A stretch of DNA of 22,786 nucleotides from Candidatus Brevibacterium intestinigallinarum (GTDB lineage Bacteria; Actinomycetota; Actinomycetes; Actinomycetales; Brevibacteriaceae). The stretch's first letter is position 1; every line of letters starts with the position of its first letter. Below, in pieces: positions 6,557 to 13,934 of this stretch. A program made the position numbers and the translations under genes. The notes beneath the pieces were generated by a model that had not been told where the DNA came from, did no database searches, and worked only from the letters and a program-made list of their open reading frames with translations. The stretch spans positions 1-22,786 of the forward strand of contig DWZY01000225.1 in the NCBI GenBank assembly GCA_019117325.1. The letters run 5' to 3'.

Positions 6557-7486
6557 ATGGGAGCACAGCAGCGGGTCTATAAGGCCAAGATCAATTCCAC
6601 CAGTTCGCTGCGGAAGATCTTCAAGGCCATGGAGCTCATCGCCGCCTCCCGCATCCAGAAGGCGGTTGCTCGCGCGCAGTCGGCCAGCCCGTACGCGCGT
6701 GAGATCACGCGAGCCGTCTCCGTGGTGGCGACGCAGTCGAACGTCGAGCACACGCTGACCACCGAGCCGGAGACGATCGACCGCGCCGCGGTCGTCGTCA
6801 TCGGCCCGGACCGCGGATTCGCGGGCGCCTACTCGGCGAACGTCATCCGCGAGGCGGAGGAGCTGGTCGCGCACCTGAAGGACGAGGGCAAGGATGTCGC
6901 CCTCTACACCGTGGGGCGCAAGGCGGAGACGTACTACACGTTCCGTGAGCGCGCGATCGAGCAGTCGTGGAGCGGGTTCTCGGAGTCGCCCTCGGGCGCG
7001 GACGCACGGCGGATCGGAGAGGCGCTCCTCGCGGCCTTCGAGAAGCCGGCCGCGCAGGGCGGCATCGACGAGATCTACCTCGTGTCGACGGTCTACCGCT
7101 CGGCAGTGGATCGGCAGCCGGAGTACCGGCGCCTCATCCCGCTCGAGGTCGTGGAGGAGGACGGCGCCGCCGCTGAGGCGCGCGTGTCGTCCCAGCCGGA
7201 CACGGTCTTCCCGCTGTACGAGTTCGAGCCCAGTGCGGAAGAGGTGCTCGACGCGCTCCTTCCCCGGTACATCGATGCACGGATCCAGTCGGCGCTCCTG
7301 AGCGCCGCGGCGGCCGAGCAGGCTGCGCGTCAGCAGGCGATGAAGACCGCGACGGACAACGCCGACGACCTCATCAAGACGTACACCCGCCTGGCCAACA
7401 CGGCCCGACAGGCAGAAATCACCCAGGAGATCTCCGAGATCGTCGGCGGCGTCGACGCTCTTGCGGCCTCCGGCGCCAGCGACTGA
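6557..7486 (+). CDS. atpG: F-type ATP synthase subunit gamma (central shaft)
   Basis: 309 residues. The N-terminal helix reads MGAQQRVYKAKINSTSSLRKIFKAMELIAASRIQKA, which carries the conserved gamma elements KAMELIAASR; the central Rossmann-like part has VVVIGPDRGFAGAYSAN (most homologues have SDRGLAGAYN, so Pro and Phe are variants). The C-terminal helix TRLANTARQAEITQEISEIVGGVDAL matches the shaft that rotates inside alpha3beta3. I chose ATG 6557 over GTG 6551 because AAAGGA at 6544-6549 is then seven bases away and the product starts with the conserved MGAQ. The gene lies 40 bases after atpA and 37 bases before atpD. Confidence 0.96.
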   Translation: MGAQQRVYKAKINSTSSLRKIFKAMELIAASRIQKAVARAQSASPYAREITRAVSVVATQSNVEHTLTTEPETIDRAAVVVIGPDRGFAGAYSANVIREAEELVAHLKDEGKDVALYTVGRKAETYYTFRERAIEQSWSGFSESPSGADARRIGEALLAAFEKPAAQGGIDEIYLVSTVYRSAVDRQPEYRRLIPLEVVEEDGAAAEARVSSQPDTVFPLYEFEPSAEEVLDALLPRYIDARIQSALLSAAAAEQAARQQAMKTATDNADDLIKTYTRLANTARQAEITQEISEIVGGVDALAASGASD

Positions 7487-7523
7487 GCCTCGCCCGGTGA
7501 AGAGAGCAGAAGAGAAAGAGAAC

Positions 7524-8978
7524 ATGACTGCCACAGTTTCCGAAACTCCCCAGGTCCAGGGGACCACTGGCCGGATCTCGCGCGTCATCGGCCCGGTCGT
7601 CGACATCGAGTTCCCGCTCGACGCGGTCCCGACTGTCTACAACGCGCTGACGACCCAGGTCGAGCTGTCCGAGGGCGTCCGCACGATCACCTTCGAGGTC
7701 GAGCTGCACCTGGGCAACGGCATCGTCCGTGCCGTGTCCCTGCAGCCCACCGACGGACTGGTGCGCGGCCAGGAGGTCCAGGACACCGGTGCCCCCATCA
7801 GCGTCCCCGTGGGCGACGTCACCAAGGGCAAGGTCTTCAACGTCACCGGTGACGTCCTCAACGACTCGATGCTCGAGGAGCCCTACGAGATCACCGAGCG
7901 CTGGTCGATCCACCGCGAGGCGCCCAGCTTCGACAAGCTGGAGTCGAAGACGGAGATGTTCGAGACCGGCATCAAGGTCATCGACCTCCTGACCCCGTAC
8001 GTGCAGGGCGGAAAGATCGGCCTGTTCGGCGGTGCCGGTGTCGGCAAGACCGTCCTCATCCAGGAGATGATCACCCGTGTCGCGCAGGACCACGGCGGTG
8101 TGTCCGTGTTCGCCGGTGTCGGTGAGCGCACGCGTGAGGGCAACGATCTCATCCACGAGATGGACGAGTCGGGCGTGCTCAAGAACACCGCGCTGGTGTT
8201 CGGCCAGATGGATGAGCCGCCGGGCACGCGTCTGCGCGTCGCACTGACGGGTCTGACGATGGCGGAGTACTTCCGCGACGTCCAGAACCAGGACGTGCTG
8301 CTGTTCATCGACAACATCTTCCGCTTCACGCAGGCGGGCTCCGAGGTCTCGACGCTGCTGGGCCGCATGCCCTCGGCCGTGGGCTACCAGCCCACGCTGG
8401 CGGACGAGATGGGTGTGCTCCAGGAGCGCATCACCTCGACCCGCGGCAACTCGATCACCTCGATGCAGGCGATCTACGTCCCCGCGGACGACTACACGGA
8501 CCCCGCTCCGGCGACGACGTTCGCGCACCTCGACGCGACGACGGAGCTGTCCCGCGACATCGCGTCGCGCGGTCTGTACCCCGCCGTCGATCCGCTGGCC
8601 TCGTCGTCGCGCATCCTCGACCCGCTCTACGTGGGCCAGGATCACTACGACACGGCCGTGCGCGTCAAGCAGATCCTCCAGAAGAACAAGGAGCTGCAGG
8701 ACATCATCGCCATCCTGGGCGTCGACGAGCTGTCCGAGGAGGACAAGGTGGTCGTCCACCGTGCTCGTCGCATCGAGCAGTTCCTCTCGCAGAACACCTA
8801 CACCGCTCTGCAGTTCACGGGTGTCGAGGGCTCGACCGTCTCCATCAAGGACGCGATCGAGGGCTTCCGCGGCATCTGCGACGGCGACTTCGACCACATC
8901 CCGGAGCAGGCGTTCTTCAACGTCGGCCCGATCGACGACGTGCTGCGGAACTACGCCGAGCTCCAGAAGGAGTCCTGA
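7524..8978 (+). CDS. atpD: F-type ATP synthase subunit beta (catalytic)
   Basis: 484 residues, normal for beta. It holds the catalytic ATP sites. The P-loop GGAGVGKT is at 169-176, followed by GERTREGNDL with the catalytic glutamate and TREGND loop, the signature YPAVDPLASSS from Tyr352, and the DELSEED lever at 401-407 that pushes gamma. The start ATG 7524 follows a purine-rich AGAAAGAG stretch; an in-frame upstream extension into the atpG end is not supported because family beta proteins start near TATVSETP and the extension overlaps atpG. The atpC start comes three bases after its stop. Confidence 0.98.
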   Translation: MTATVSETPQVQGTTGRISRVIGPVVDIEFPLDAVPTVYNALTTQVELSEGVRTITFEVELHLGNGIVRAVSLQPTDGLVRGQEVQDTGAPISVPVGDVTKGKVFNVTGDVLNDSMLEEPYEITERWSIHREAPSFDKLESKTEMFETGIKVIDLLTPYVQGGKIGLFGGAGVGKTVLIQEMITRVAQDHGGVSVFAGVGERTREGNDLIHEMDESGVLKNTALVFGQMDEPPGTRLRVALTGLTMAEYFRDVQNQDVLLFIDNIFRFTQAGSEVSTLLGRMPSAVGYQPTLADEMGVLQERITSTRGNSITSMQAIYVPADDYTDPAPATTFAHLDATTELSRDIASRGLYPAVDPLASSSRILDPLYVGQDHYDTAVRVKQILQKNKELQDIIAILGVDELSEEDKVVVHRARRIEQFLSQNTYTALQFTGVEGSTVSIKDAIEGFRGICDGDFDHIPEQAFFNVGPIDDVLRNYAELQKES

Positions 8979-8981
8979 CCG

Positions 8982-9245
8982 ATGGCCGCGCTGTCAGTCG
9001 TCGTCGTCTCTGCCGACCGTGAGGTCTGGTCGGGCGAGGCCACCCGCGTGGTGGCCCGCACGACCGAGGGCGAGATCGGCATCCTCGCCGGCCACGAGCC
9101 CATCCTGGGCCTCGTGGCCGGGGGAGAGGTCCGCATCCTCACGCCGGAGGGCACGACCGTCCGCGCGCAGGCCGACGGCGGGTTCCTGTCCGTCGCGAAT
9201 GATCGTGTCTCCGTGGTCGCTGATGCGGCCAGCATCGTGGACTGA
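8982..9245 (+). CDS. atpC: F-type ATP synthase subunit epsilon, short form
   Basis: 87 residues containing only the N-terminal beta-sandwich: VVSADREVWSGEA, the TEGEIGILAGHEPILG block and GGFLSVANDRVSVVADAA. The C-terminal two-helix domain that in E. coli or Bacillus (about 133-138 residues) extends to block ATP hydrolysis is missing; the frame ends cleanly at TGA after IVD. Short epsilons occur in other actinobacteria, so this is a family form rather than a mutation. The ribosome binding site AAGGAG (8967-8972) lies inside the end of atpD, and ATG 8982 is nine bases away. Binding to gamma and the c-ring should be kept; ATP-sensing inhibition by extension cannot occur. Confidence 0.95.
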   Translation: MAALSVVVVSADREVWSGEATRVVARTTEGEIGILAGHEPILGLVAGGEVRILTPEGTTVRAQADGGFLSVANDRVSVVADAASIVD

Positions 9246-9266
9246 GAGTCCCGGAGTAGACACGAC

Positions 9267-9725
9267 GTGCTCGCATCCGTCCTTCTGATCCTTCTGCTCT
9301 CGTCAGCGGGAGCGGGTGTGATCGTCGTCGTGCTCTTCACCGTCAGGCGCCGGTCGCTCACTCGAGCGGCCGGCGCCTTCGACTGCTCTGCGGAGACACC
9401 CGGCAAGCCCGGCGTCTGGCGCCTGGGCGTGGCCGTGTTCGGCGTGAGCGCGCTGGACTGGTACCCCGTCTTCAGCCTTCGCCCGCATCCCAGCCACATG
9501 CTGCCGCGGTCGGACCTCGAGATCATCGATCGGGGCAGGCCCAAGGAGGCGGAGCAGTACTCCCTGCTGCCGGACGCGCAGGTGATCGTGTGCCGCTACG
9601 ACATGCATCGCGGCGCACCCAAGACCATTCGGATCGCCCTGGACGCCGAGGCCCTCTCCGGCTTCGCATCCTGGCTGGAATCCGCGCCCCCGGGCGCCAA
9701 TCACACGATGGGACGGTTCACGTGA
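9267..9725 (+). CDS. DUF2550-type single-pass membrane protein
   Basis: 152 residues with one N-terminal membrane helix (about 4-25, LLILLLSSAGAGVIVVVLF) followed by RRR, then a soluble domain with the family-like pattern FDCS, WRLGVAVF, LDWYPVFSLRPHPSHMLPR and VIVCRYDM. Its position between atpC and murA, together with size and topology, matches the actinobacterial DUF2550 family as I remember it. Function is unknown; the soluble domain should face the cytoplasm by the positive-inside rule. The start GTG 9267 has CGGAG at 9252-9256 ten bases upstream. Its TGA overlaps the murA GTG in GTGA, so the two are translationally coupled and it may belong to the atp transcript. Confidence 0.8.
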   Translation: MLASVLLILLLSSAGAGVIVVVLFTVRRRSLTRAAGAFDCSAETPGKPGVWRLGVAVFGVSALDWYPVFSLRPHPSHMLPRSDLEIIDRGRPKEAEQYSLLPDAQVIVCRYDMHRGAPKTIRIALDAEALSGFASWLESAPPGANHTMGRFT

Positions 9726-11029
9726 GTCAGCAGGTCTTCGTCATCGAGGGACCCACCGTGCTGCGCGGCGAGGTGACGGTGCGGGGTGCGAAGAACTCCG
9801 TCCTCAAGCTCATGGCGGCAACGCTGCTGGCTCCGGGTGCCTCCACGATCTCGAACGTCCCGGACATCGCCGATGTCCGCATCATGTGCGAGCTGCTGAG
9901 CCGGCTGGGGTGCGACATCGACTACGACGCGGTCGCGGGCACCGTCCGCATCGACGTGCCGACGGCTCCGGGCACCACCGCTGATTACGAGCTGGTCCGC
10001 CTCATGCGCGCCTCGATCTCCGTGCTGGGTCCTCTGGTGGGCCGCATGCACGCCGCCGAGGTCGCGGTCCCCGGAGGCGACGCCATCGGTTCTCGTGGCC
10101 TCGACATGCACCAGAAGGGCCTCGAGCAGCTGGGCGCGCAGGTCACGCTGGACCACGGATACTTCGTCGCCAGGGCGCCGCAGGGCCTGACGGCCGCGGA
10201 CATCGCCCTGCCCTTCCCGTCCGTGGGGGCGACGGAGAACCTCGTCATGGCGGCCGTGCTGGCCGACGGGGTGACGACGATCGAGAACGTGGCGAAGGAG
10301 CCGGAGATCGTCGACATCTGCACGATGCTCGTGGAGATGGGCGCCCAGATCGAGGGCATCGGTTCGTCACGGCTCGTCGTCACCGGCGTCCGTGAGCTGC
10401 ACCCGGTGGAGCACCGCTGCGTGGGCGACCGGATCGTCGCGGGCACGTGGGCCTTCGCCGCCGCGGCCACGGGGGGAGACGTGAGCGTGCAGGGCGTGGG
10501 TCTGGAGATCCTGCCCAATGTCGTCGACAAGCTCCTGGAGACCGGTGCACAGGTGACGGCCCTGGAGTCGGCGGATCCCGCGCGGGCGGGCTTCCGTGTC
10601 GTGGGTCCGGAGCGTCCGGTTCCCATCCGGGTCTCGACGCTGCCCTATCCCGGGTTCCCCACGGACCTGCAGCCGTTCGTCATCGCGCTCAACGCATGCG
10701 CGGACGGTGTGGGCCTGCTGACGGAGAACCTGTTCGAAGCGCGCTGGCGCTTCGTGAATGAGCTGTCGCGCCTGGGCGCTCAGGTGAGCATCGACGGCAA
10801 TCACGCGCTCGTGACGGGTGTGGACTCACTCTCGGGTGCAGAGGTCGAGGCGAGCGACATCCGTGCGGGTGCGGGCCTCGTCGTCGCAGGGCTCATCGCG
10901 ACGGGGCGGACCGAGGTGTCCGGCATCGACCACATCGAGCGCGGGTACGAGCACTTCGTGGAGAAGCTCCGGGGTCTGGGCGCGCGGATCGAGCGCGTCG
11001 AGAAGCCGGACCCCGTCATCCTCCGCTGA
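9722..11029 (+). CDS. murA: UDP-N-acetylglucosamine 1-carboxyvinyltransferase, natural Cys-to-Asp variant
   Basis: 435 residues. It catalyses the first committed step of peptidoglycan synthesis, transfer of enolpyruvate from PEP to UDP-GlcNAc. Conserved features: RGAKNSVLK with Lys24-Asn25, and the active-site loop PGGDAIGSRGLDMHQKGLEQLGA. The residue equal to E. coli Cys115, the fosfomycin target, is Asp120, as in Mycobacterium tuberculosis. The late TLPYPGFPTDLQPFV block and the final arginine region are intact. I chose GTG 9722 because it overlaps the preceding stop as GTGA and the product then starts just before VIEGPTVLRGEV; the longer upstream frame overlaps the DUF2550 gene. The gene is followed by a strong hairpin. 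Confidence 0.96.
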   Translation: MSQQVFVIEGPTVLRGEVTVRGAKNSVLKLMAATLLAPGASTISNVPDIADVRIMCELLSRLGCDIDYDAVAGTVRIDVPTAPGTTADYELVRLMRASISVLGPLVGRMHAAEVAVPGGDAIGSRGLDMHQKGLEQLGAQVTLDHGYFVARAPQGLTAADIALPFPSVGATENLVMAAVLADGVTTIENVAKEPEIVDICTMLVEMGAQIEGIGSSRLVVTGVRELHPVEHRCVGDRIVAGTWAFAAAATGGDVSVQGVGLEILPNVVDKLLETGAQVTALESADPARAGFRVVGPERPVPIRVSTLPYPGFPTDLQPFVIALNACADGVGLLTENLFEARWRFVNELSRLGAQVSIDGNHALVTGVDSLSGAEVEASDIRAGAGLVVAGLIATGRTEVSGIDHIERGYEHFVEKLRGLGARIERVEKPDPVILR

Positions 11030-11052
11030 GTCCCTGCCCGGTCACTCACGTG

Positions 11053-11086
11053 TGCACCCCTGTTCGGTGACCCGAGCAGGGGTGCA
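11053..11086. terminator. Bidirectional terminator between murA and nucS
   Basis: TGCACCCCTG (11053-11062) and CAGGGGTGCA (11077-11086) pair perfectly. One T-G wobble and an inner TCGG/CCGA extend this to a 15-pair stem with a TGAC tetraloop. It lies 24 bases after the murA stop and 9 bases after the minus-strand nucS stop, so it can serve both. No long U-tract is present, as is common in high-GC actinobacteria. Confidence 0.85.
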
Positions 11087-11094
11087 GTCGTCTG

Positions 11095-11790
11095 TCAGAA
11101 CAGCCGCGTCTCCGGGTCGTCCATCCCGCGCAGGGCATCGTAGTCGAGGACGACGCAGCGGATGCCGCGGTCCTCGGCCAGCGTGCGGGCCTGCGGCTTG
11201 ATCTCCTGCGCGGCGAAGACGCCGGTGACGGGAGCCAGCTGCGGATCCCTGTTCATGAGCTCCAGGTAGCGGGTGAGCTGCTCGACGCCGTCGATCCCGC
11301 CGCGGCGCTTGATCTCCACGGCGATCGAGGCGCCCGCGTGGTCGCGGGCGAGGATGTCGACGGGTCCGATCGCGGTCATGTACTCGCGGCGGATGGTCGT
11401 ATAGCCGTCGCCCAGCGTCTCGATGTGCTGCGCCAGGAGCTCCTGCAGGTGGGACTCGACGCCGTCCTTGACGAGGCCGGGATCGGTGCCCAGCTCGTGA
11501 GAGACCTCGTCGACGACCTCGGCGATGGAGATGACGAGGGAGTCGTCCGTCTTCGTCTGCCGGACCGTCCAGATCTCCGTGAAGCCGGCCTCGGCCTGTT
11601 CCTCACTGGGCTCGCCCACACTCAGCGAGCACGGCGGTGACATCCAGTTGAGCGGCTTGTAGGAACCGCCGTCCGAATGGACGAGGACGCTGCCGTCCGC
11701 CTTGAGCATGAGGACCCTGGTGGCCAGGGGGAGATGCGCGGACAGTCGTCCCGCATAGTCGACCTGGCACTTCGCAATCACGACTCGCAC
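11095..11790 (-). CDS. nucS: NucS/EndoMS mismatch-specific endonuclease
   Basis: 231 residues in the form chosen here. NucS cuts both strands at mismatched bases and provides mismatch repair in actinobacteria that lack MutS/MutL. The sequence follows the family closely: VIAKCQVDYAGRLSAHLP, YKPLNWMSPPC, ELGTDPGLVKDGVE, then the RecB-like nuclease motif with Asp145 (GPVDILARD), Glu159 and Lys161 (AVEIKRRG), and QLTRYLELMNRD, FAAQEIKPQARTL. It ends in RLF; the NucS C-terminus is reported to contact the beta clamp. GTG 11790 fits the family N-terminus and lies 8 bases after a -10-like TACAGT, so the transcript may be nearly leaderless. ATG 11823 would add 11 residues but sits upstream of that promoter. 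Confidence 0.94.
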   Translation of the reverse strand: MRVVIAKCQVDYAGRLSAHLPLATRVLMLKADGSVLVHSDGGSYKPLNWMSPPCSLSVGEPSEEQAEAGFTEIWTVRQTKTDDSLVISIAEVVDEVSHELGTDPGLVKDGVESHLQELLAQHIETLGDGYTTIRREYMTAIGPVDILARDHAGASIAVEIKRRGGIDGVEQLTRYLELMNRDPQLAPVTGVFAAQEIKPQARTLAEDRGIRCVVLDYDALRGMDDPETRLF

Positions 11791-11798
11791 AGGCGACC

Positions 11799-11804
11799 AC
11801 TGTA
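11799..11804 (-). promoter_or_regulatory. Candidate -10 box of nucS
   Basis: TACAGT on the minus strand, eight bases before GTG 11790. No good -35 is seen. If real, transcription begins at or one to two bases before the start codon, which supports the short nucS start over ATG 11823. Confidence 0.4.
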
Positions 11805-11821
11805 CGTGAGACACTGGCGCC

Positions 11822-12121
11822 ATGCCACGCTCGTCCTCGTCCCGCCGGTCCAACAAGTGGCAGCGTCCCGTCCGTGACCTGTCACCGGGCTTCTCGACCC
11901 GTCGCCGTGTCGATGACGCGCGGGACGGTCGGTGGATCGTGCAGGAGACGCGCGGATCAGCGTCCGGCAAGACCTATGTGTGCCCCGGCTGCGGGCAGTC
12001 GCTGCCGGCCTCGGCGCCCCACACCGTCGCGTGGCGGGAGTCCGCCGCCTATGGAATCGGAACGGGCCCGGAAGCACGCAGGCACTGGCACACCCACTGC
12101 TTCCGAGCCCGTCGCGGCTGA
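11822..12121 (+). CDS. Small Cys/His-rich putative zinc protein divergent from nucS
   Basis: 99 residues, basic N-terminus (MPRSSSSRRSNKWQR), then WIV, TYVCPGCGQSLPASAPHTVAW and a C-terminal RRHWHTHCF. Cys54, Cys57, His67 and Cys93 with the neighbouring histidines (88, 90, 92) look like a zinc-knuckle set. Similar short proteins are common in actinobacteria, often labelled ATP/GTP-binding without basis; I see no P-loop here. The function is unknown. Its ATG shares the CATG palindrome at 11821-11824 with the upstream in-frame ATG of nucS, so the two genes are strictly divergent and their control regions overlap coding sequence. No clear ribosome binding site is present. A link to mismatch repair is only suggested by position. 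Confidence 0.75.
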   Translation: MPRSSSSRRSNKWQRPVRDLSPGFSTRRRVDDARDGRWIVQETRGSASGKTYVCPGCGQSLPASAPHTVAWRESAAYGIGTGPEARRHWHTHCFRARRG

Positions 12122-12147
12122 GCCCGCTGCTCAGCTGAGGCTTCTGC

Positions 12148-13746
12148 TCAGCGCAGGCGGTTGGCGGGGTCGCCCTTCCCGCGCAGCCCTGCGGGTCCGC
12201 GCGGCGTCTGGCCAGCGTTCGGTGCGGTCTGCGCGGGCGCGTCCTCGGAGCCCGCAGCCTCCGCTGCATCCTCGGCGGCGGCCTCGGGCTGCTCGTCCTC
12301 GTCCTCGTCAGCCTCAGCATCGGCCTCGGCGTCCTCGCTGTCGGTGACCACGGCCTCGGCGTCGTCTGCGGCGTCGGTCGCGCCCTCGACCTCGACCTCG
12401 GCCGTGTCGGCGTCAGCGGACTCGGCAAGGGCGTCCGTCTCCGTGTCCTCGGCTGCTGCTTCGTCCTGAGCGGCGAAGGCCTCGAGTTCGTCGCGGTCCG
12501 CGATCTTCTCTGTGGGCACGGCTCCGGCGGCGACGCGCTCGGGGCTGGGTGCGGGGGACTCCTCGGGGACGGGGAGGAGTCCGGGCGTGGCGAACATCGA
12601 CCGCAGCTGGTCCAGCTGGGCGGCGATCGTCTTGCGCTGCTTCGTGAGGAGATCGACCTGCGACTGCGCCGCCTGGATGTTGCGGCGGGACTCCGCCTGC
12701 GACTCCTCGATCGTGGCCTCAGCAGTGGCGCGGGCCTCGCTGATGAGGGTCTGGGCACGCTTCTTGCCGTCGGCGATGATCGTGTCCGCCTGCTCGACCG
12801 CCTGGGCGCGGGTCTGCTCGGCGCGCTCGGAGGCTGACTTCGCGTCCTCCTCCGCCTTGGCTGCGCGCTCCTGCGCCTCCTTGATGAGGCGGTCGTTCTC
12901 CGCCTTCGTTGTCTCGTAGCGCTCCTTCTCCGCCTTCTCGAAGTCGCTGCGCTTGGTCGCGAGCTCGAGGTCGAGGGCCTCGGAGGCCTTCCGCGTCGCC
13001 TCCTCGCGGGCGGTGGCGTCGTTCAGCAGGGCGTCGGCGGCCTCCTTCGCCTCGGCGCGAAGCGTGTCCGCCTCCTGCTGGGCGGTGGTGCGGATCTCCT
13101 CCGCCTCCTTCTTCGCGTCGCTGCGGAGGCGTGCGATCTCCTCGTCCGCTGCGGCGCGCTCGGCGGCGAGGTCGCGGGAGAGGGACTCGCGGGAGTCCGA
13201 GGCCGCGGCCTCGGCGTCGCTGCGGAGGCGGGCGGCCTCGCGCTCGGCGGCCTCGATCGTCTCCGCCGCCTTCTTCTCCGCAGCCGTGATCGTCTCCGTG
13301 GCGCGCAGGTCCGCGGACGAGGTGATCGCCTCGGCCTCGGAACGTGCACCGTTGAGCGTGTCGTCGGACTCCGTGCGCATGCGTGCGCGCTGGCCGGCGG
13401 CATCCGCGCGCGCCTTGTTCCGGATGGTCTCTGCATCCGCGGTCGCCTGTGCGAGCGTCTCGCGGGCCTGCGACTCGGCGATCTTGAGGAGGTGGTCGAT
13501 CCGGGTCCCGGGTGCGGCGTCCGCGTCAGCCTGGCTGCTGGCGGCCTTCTTCAGCTGCTGCTTCGCCTCGGAGAGCTCTCCCGCGACCTGCAGCTTCGCG
13601 CGGTCGGCGCTGATGACCTGACTGCGAGCATCCTTGAGCGCCTTGCGCAGGGACTCGATCTCCTTCTTGAGCTGCCCGATGCGGGTGTCGACTTCACTCT
13701 TCTCGTACCCGCGCATCGCCGTGCGGAACTCTTCTGGAGGCGTCAC
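12148..13746 (-). CDS. Long coiled-coil protein with DivIVA-like N-terminus (Scy/FilP-type)
   Basis: 532 residues. The N-terminus FRTAMRGYEKSEVDTRIGQLKKEIESL resembles the lipid-binding DivIVA start (F-x5-RGY-x3-EVD). Residues about 14-382 are an almost unbroken Ala/Glu/Lys/Arg-rich coiled coil with repeated SDAEA, RSDAKKEAEEI, ATAEATIEESQAESRR segments. From about 385 (MFATPGLLPVPEESPAPSPE) the chain becomes proline-rich and then a very acidic Ala/Glu/Asp tail to about 500, ending basic (RGPAGLRGKGDPANRLR). Such proteins organise the cell pole or cytoskeleton in actinobacteria; that role is inferred. The start is GTG 13746 with GGGAGAG (13752-13758, minus) seven bases upstream. A different or additional function, for example division-site scaffold, is possible. 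Confidence 0.85.
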   Translation of the reverse strand: MTPPEEFRTAMRGYEKSEVDTRIGQLKKEIESLRKALKDARSQVISADRAKLQVAGELSEAKQQLKKAASSQADADAAPGTRIDHLLKIAESQARETLAQATADAETIRNKARADAAGQRARMRTESDDTLNGARSEAEAITSSADLRATETITAAEKKAAETIEAAEREAARLRSDAEAAASDSRESLSRDLAAERAAADEEIARLRSDAKKEAEEIRTTAQQEADTLRAEAKEAADALLNDATAREEATRKASEALDLELATKRSDFEKAEKERYETTKAENDRLIKEAQERAAKAEEDAKSASERAEQTRAQAVEQADTIIADGKKRAQTLISEARATAEATIEESQAESRRNIQAAQSQVDLLTKQRKTIAAQLDQLRSMFATPGLLPVPEESPAPSPERVAAGAVPTEKIADRDELEAFAAQDEAAAEDTETDALAESADADTAEVEVEGATDAADDAEAVVTDSEDAEADAEADEDEDEQPEAAAEDAAEAAGSEDAPAQTAPNAGQTPRGPAGLRGKGDPANRLR

Positions 13747-13800
13747 TGAGGCTCTCCCATCCTTCTTCTGCTCTGGGACTGTCCGATCGTCTTCGGCTCC

Positions 13801-13806
13801 ACTCTA
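13801..13806 (-). promoter_or_regulatory. Candidate -10 box of the DivIVA-like gene
   Basis: TAGAGT on the minus strand, about 55 bases before GTG 13746, giving a leader near 50 nt that contains the GGGAGAG ribosome binding site. A weak TGTCCG -35 lies 17 bases upstream. The same hexamer is seen before atpB and the lipoprotein gene. Confidence 0.4.
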
Positions 13807-13886
13807 CTGCCATGCCGGGGGCGCGGACAGGCGGAGGGCGCCCCGTGCAGGGCTGTCCCAGTGACCTCGGAGGCGGTGGCTTTCGA

Positions 13887-13892
13887 TAGGCT
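13887..13892 (+). promoter_or_regulatory. Candidate -10 box of the thiolase gene
   Basis: TAGGCT within TTTCGATAGGCTGGG, followed by a leader of about 36 bases and a strong GAGGAGG ribosome binding site at 13924-13930, four bases before ATG 13935. The -35 is not clear. Confidence 0.4.
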
Positions 13893-13934
13893 GGGGGCGA
13901 CGTGCGATCTGCACCACATCCATGAGGAGGAACC

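Noticed and set aside
9702..11029. MurA as EPSP synthase or as an acquired fosfomycin-resistance enzyme
   Set aside because: The KN motif, the PGGxxIG loop and UDP-GlcNAc-type segments are those of MurA; the aspartate is the normal residue in this bacterial group.
12161..13621. Plus-strand Ser/Ala/Arg-rich open frames opposite the DivIVA-like gene
   Set aside because: They are mirror images of the Glu/Ala-rich coiled coil codons and have no start signals or family features.
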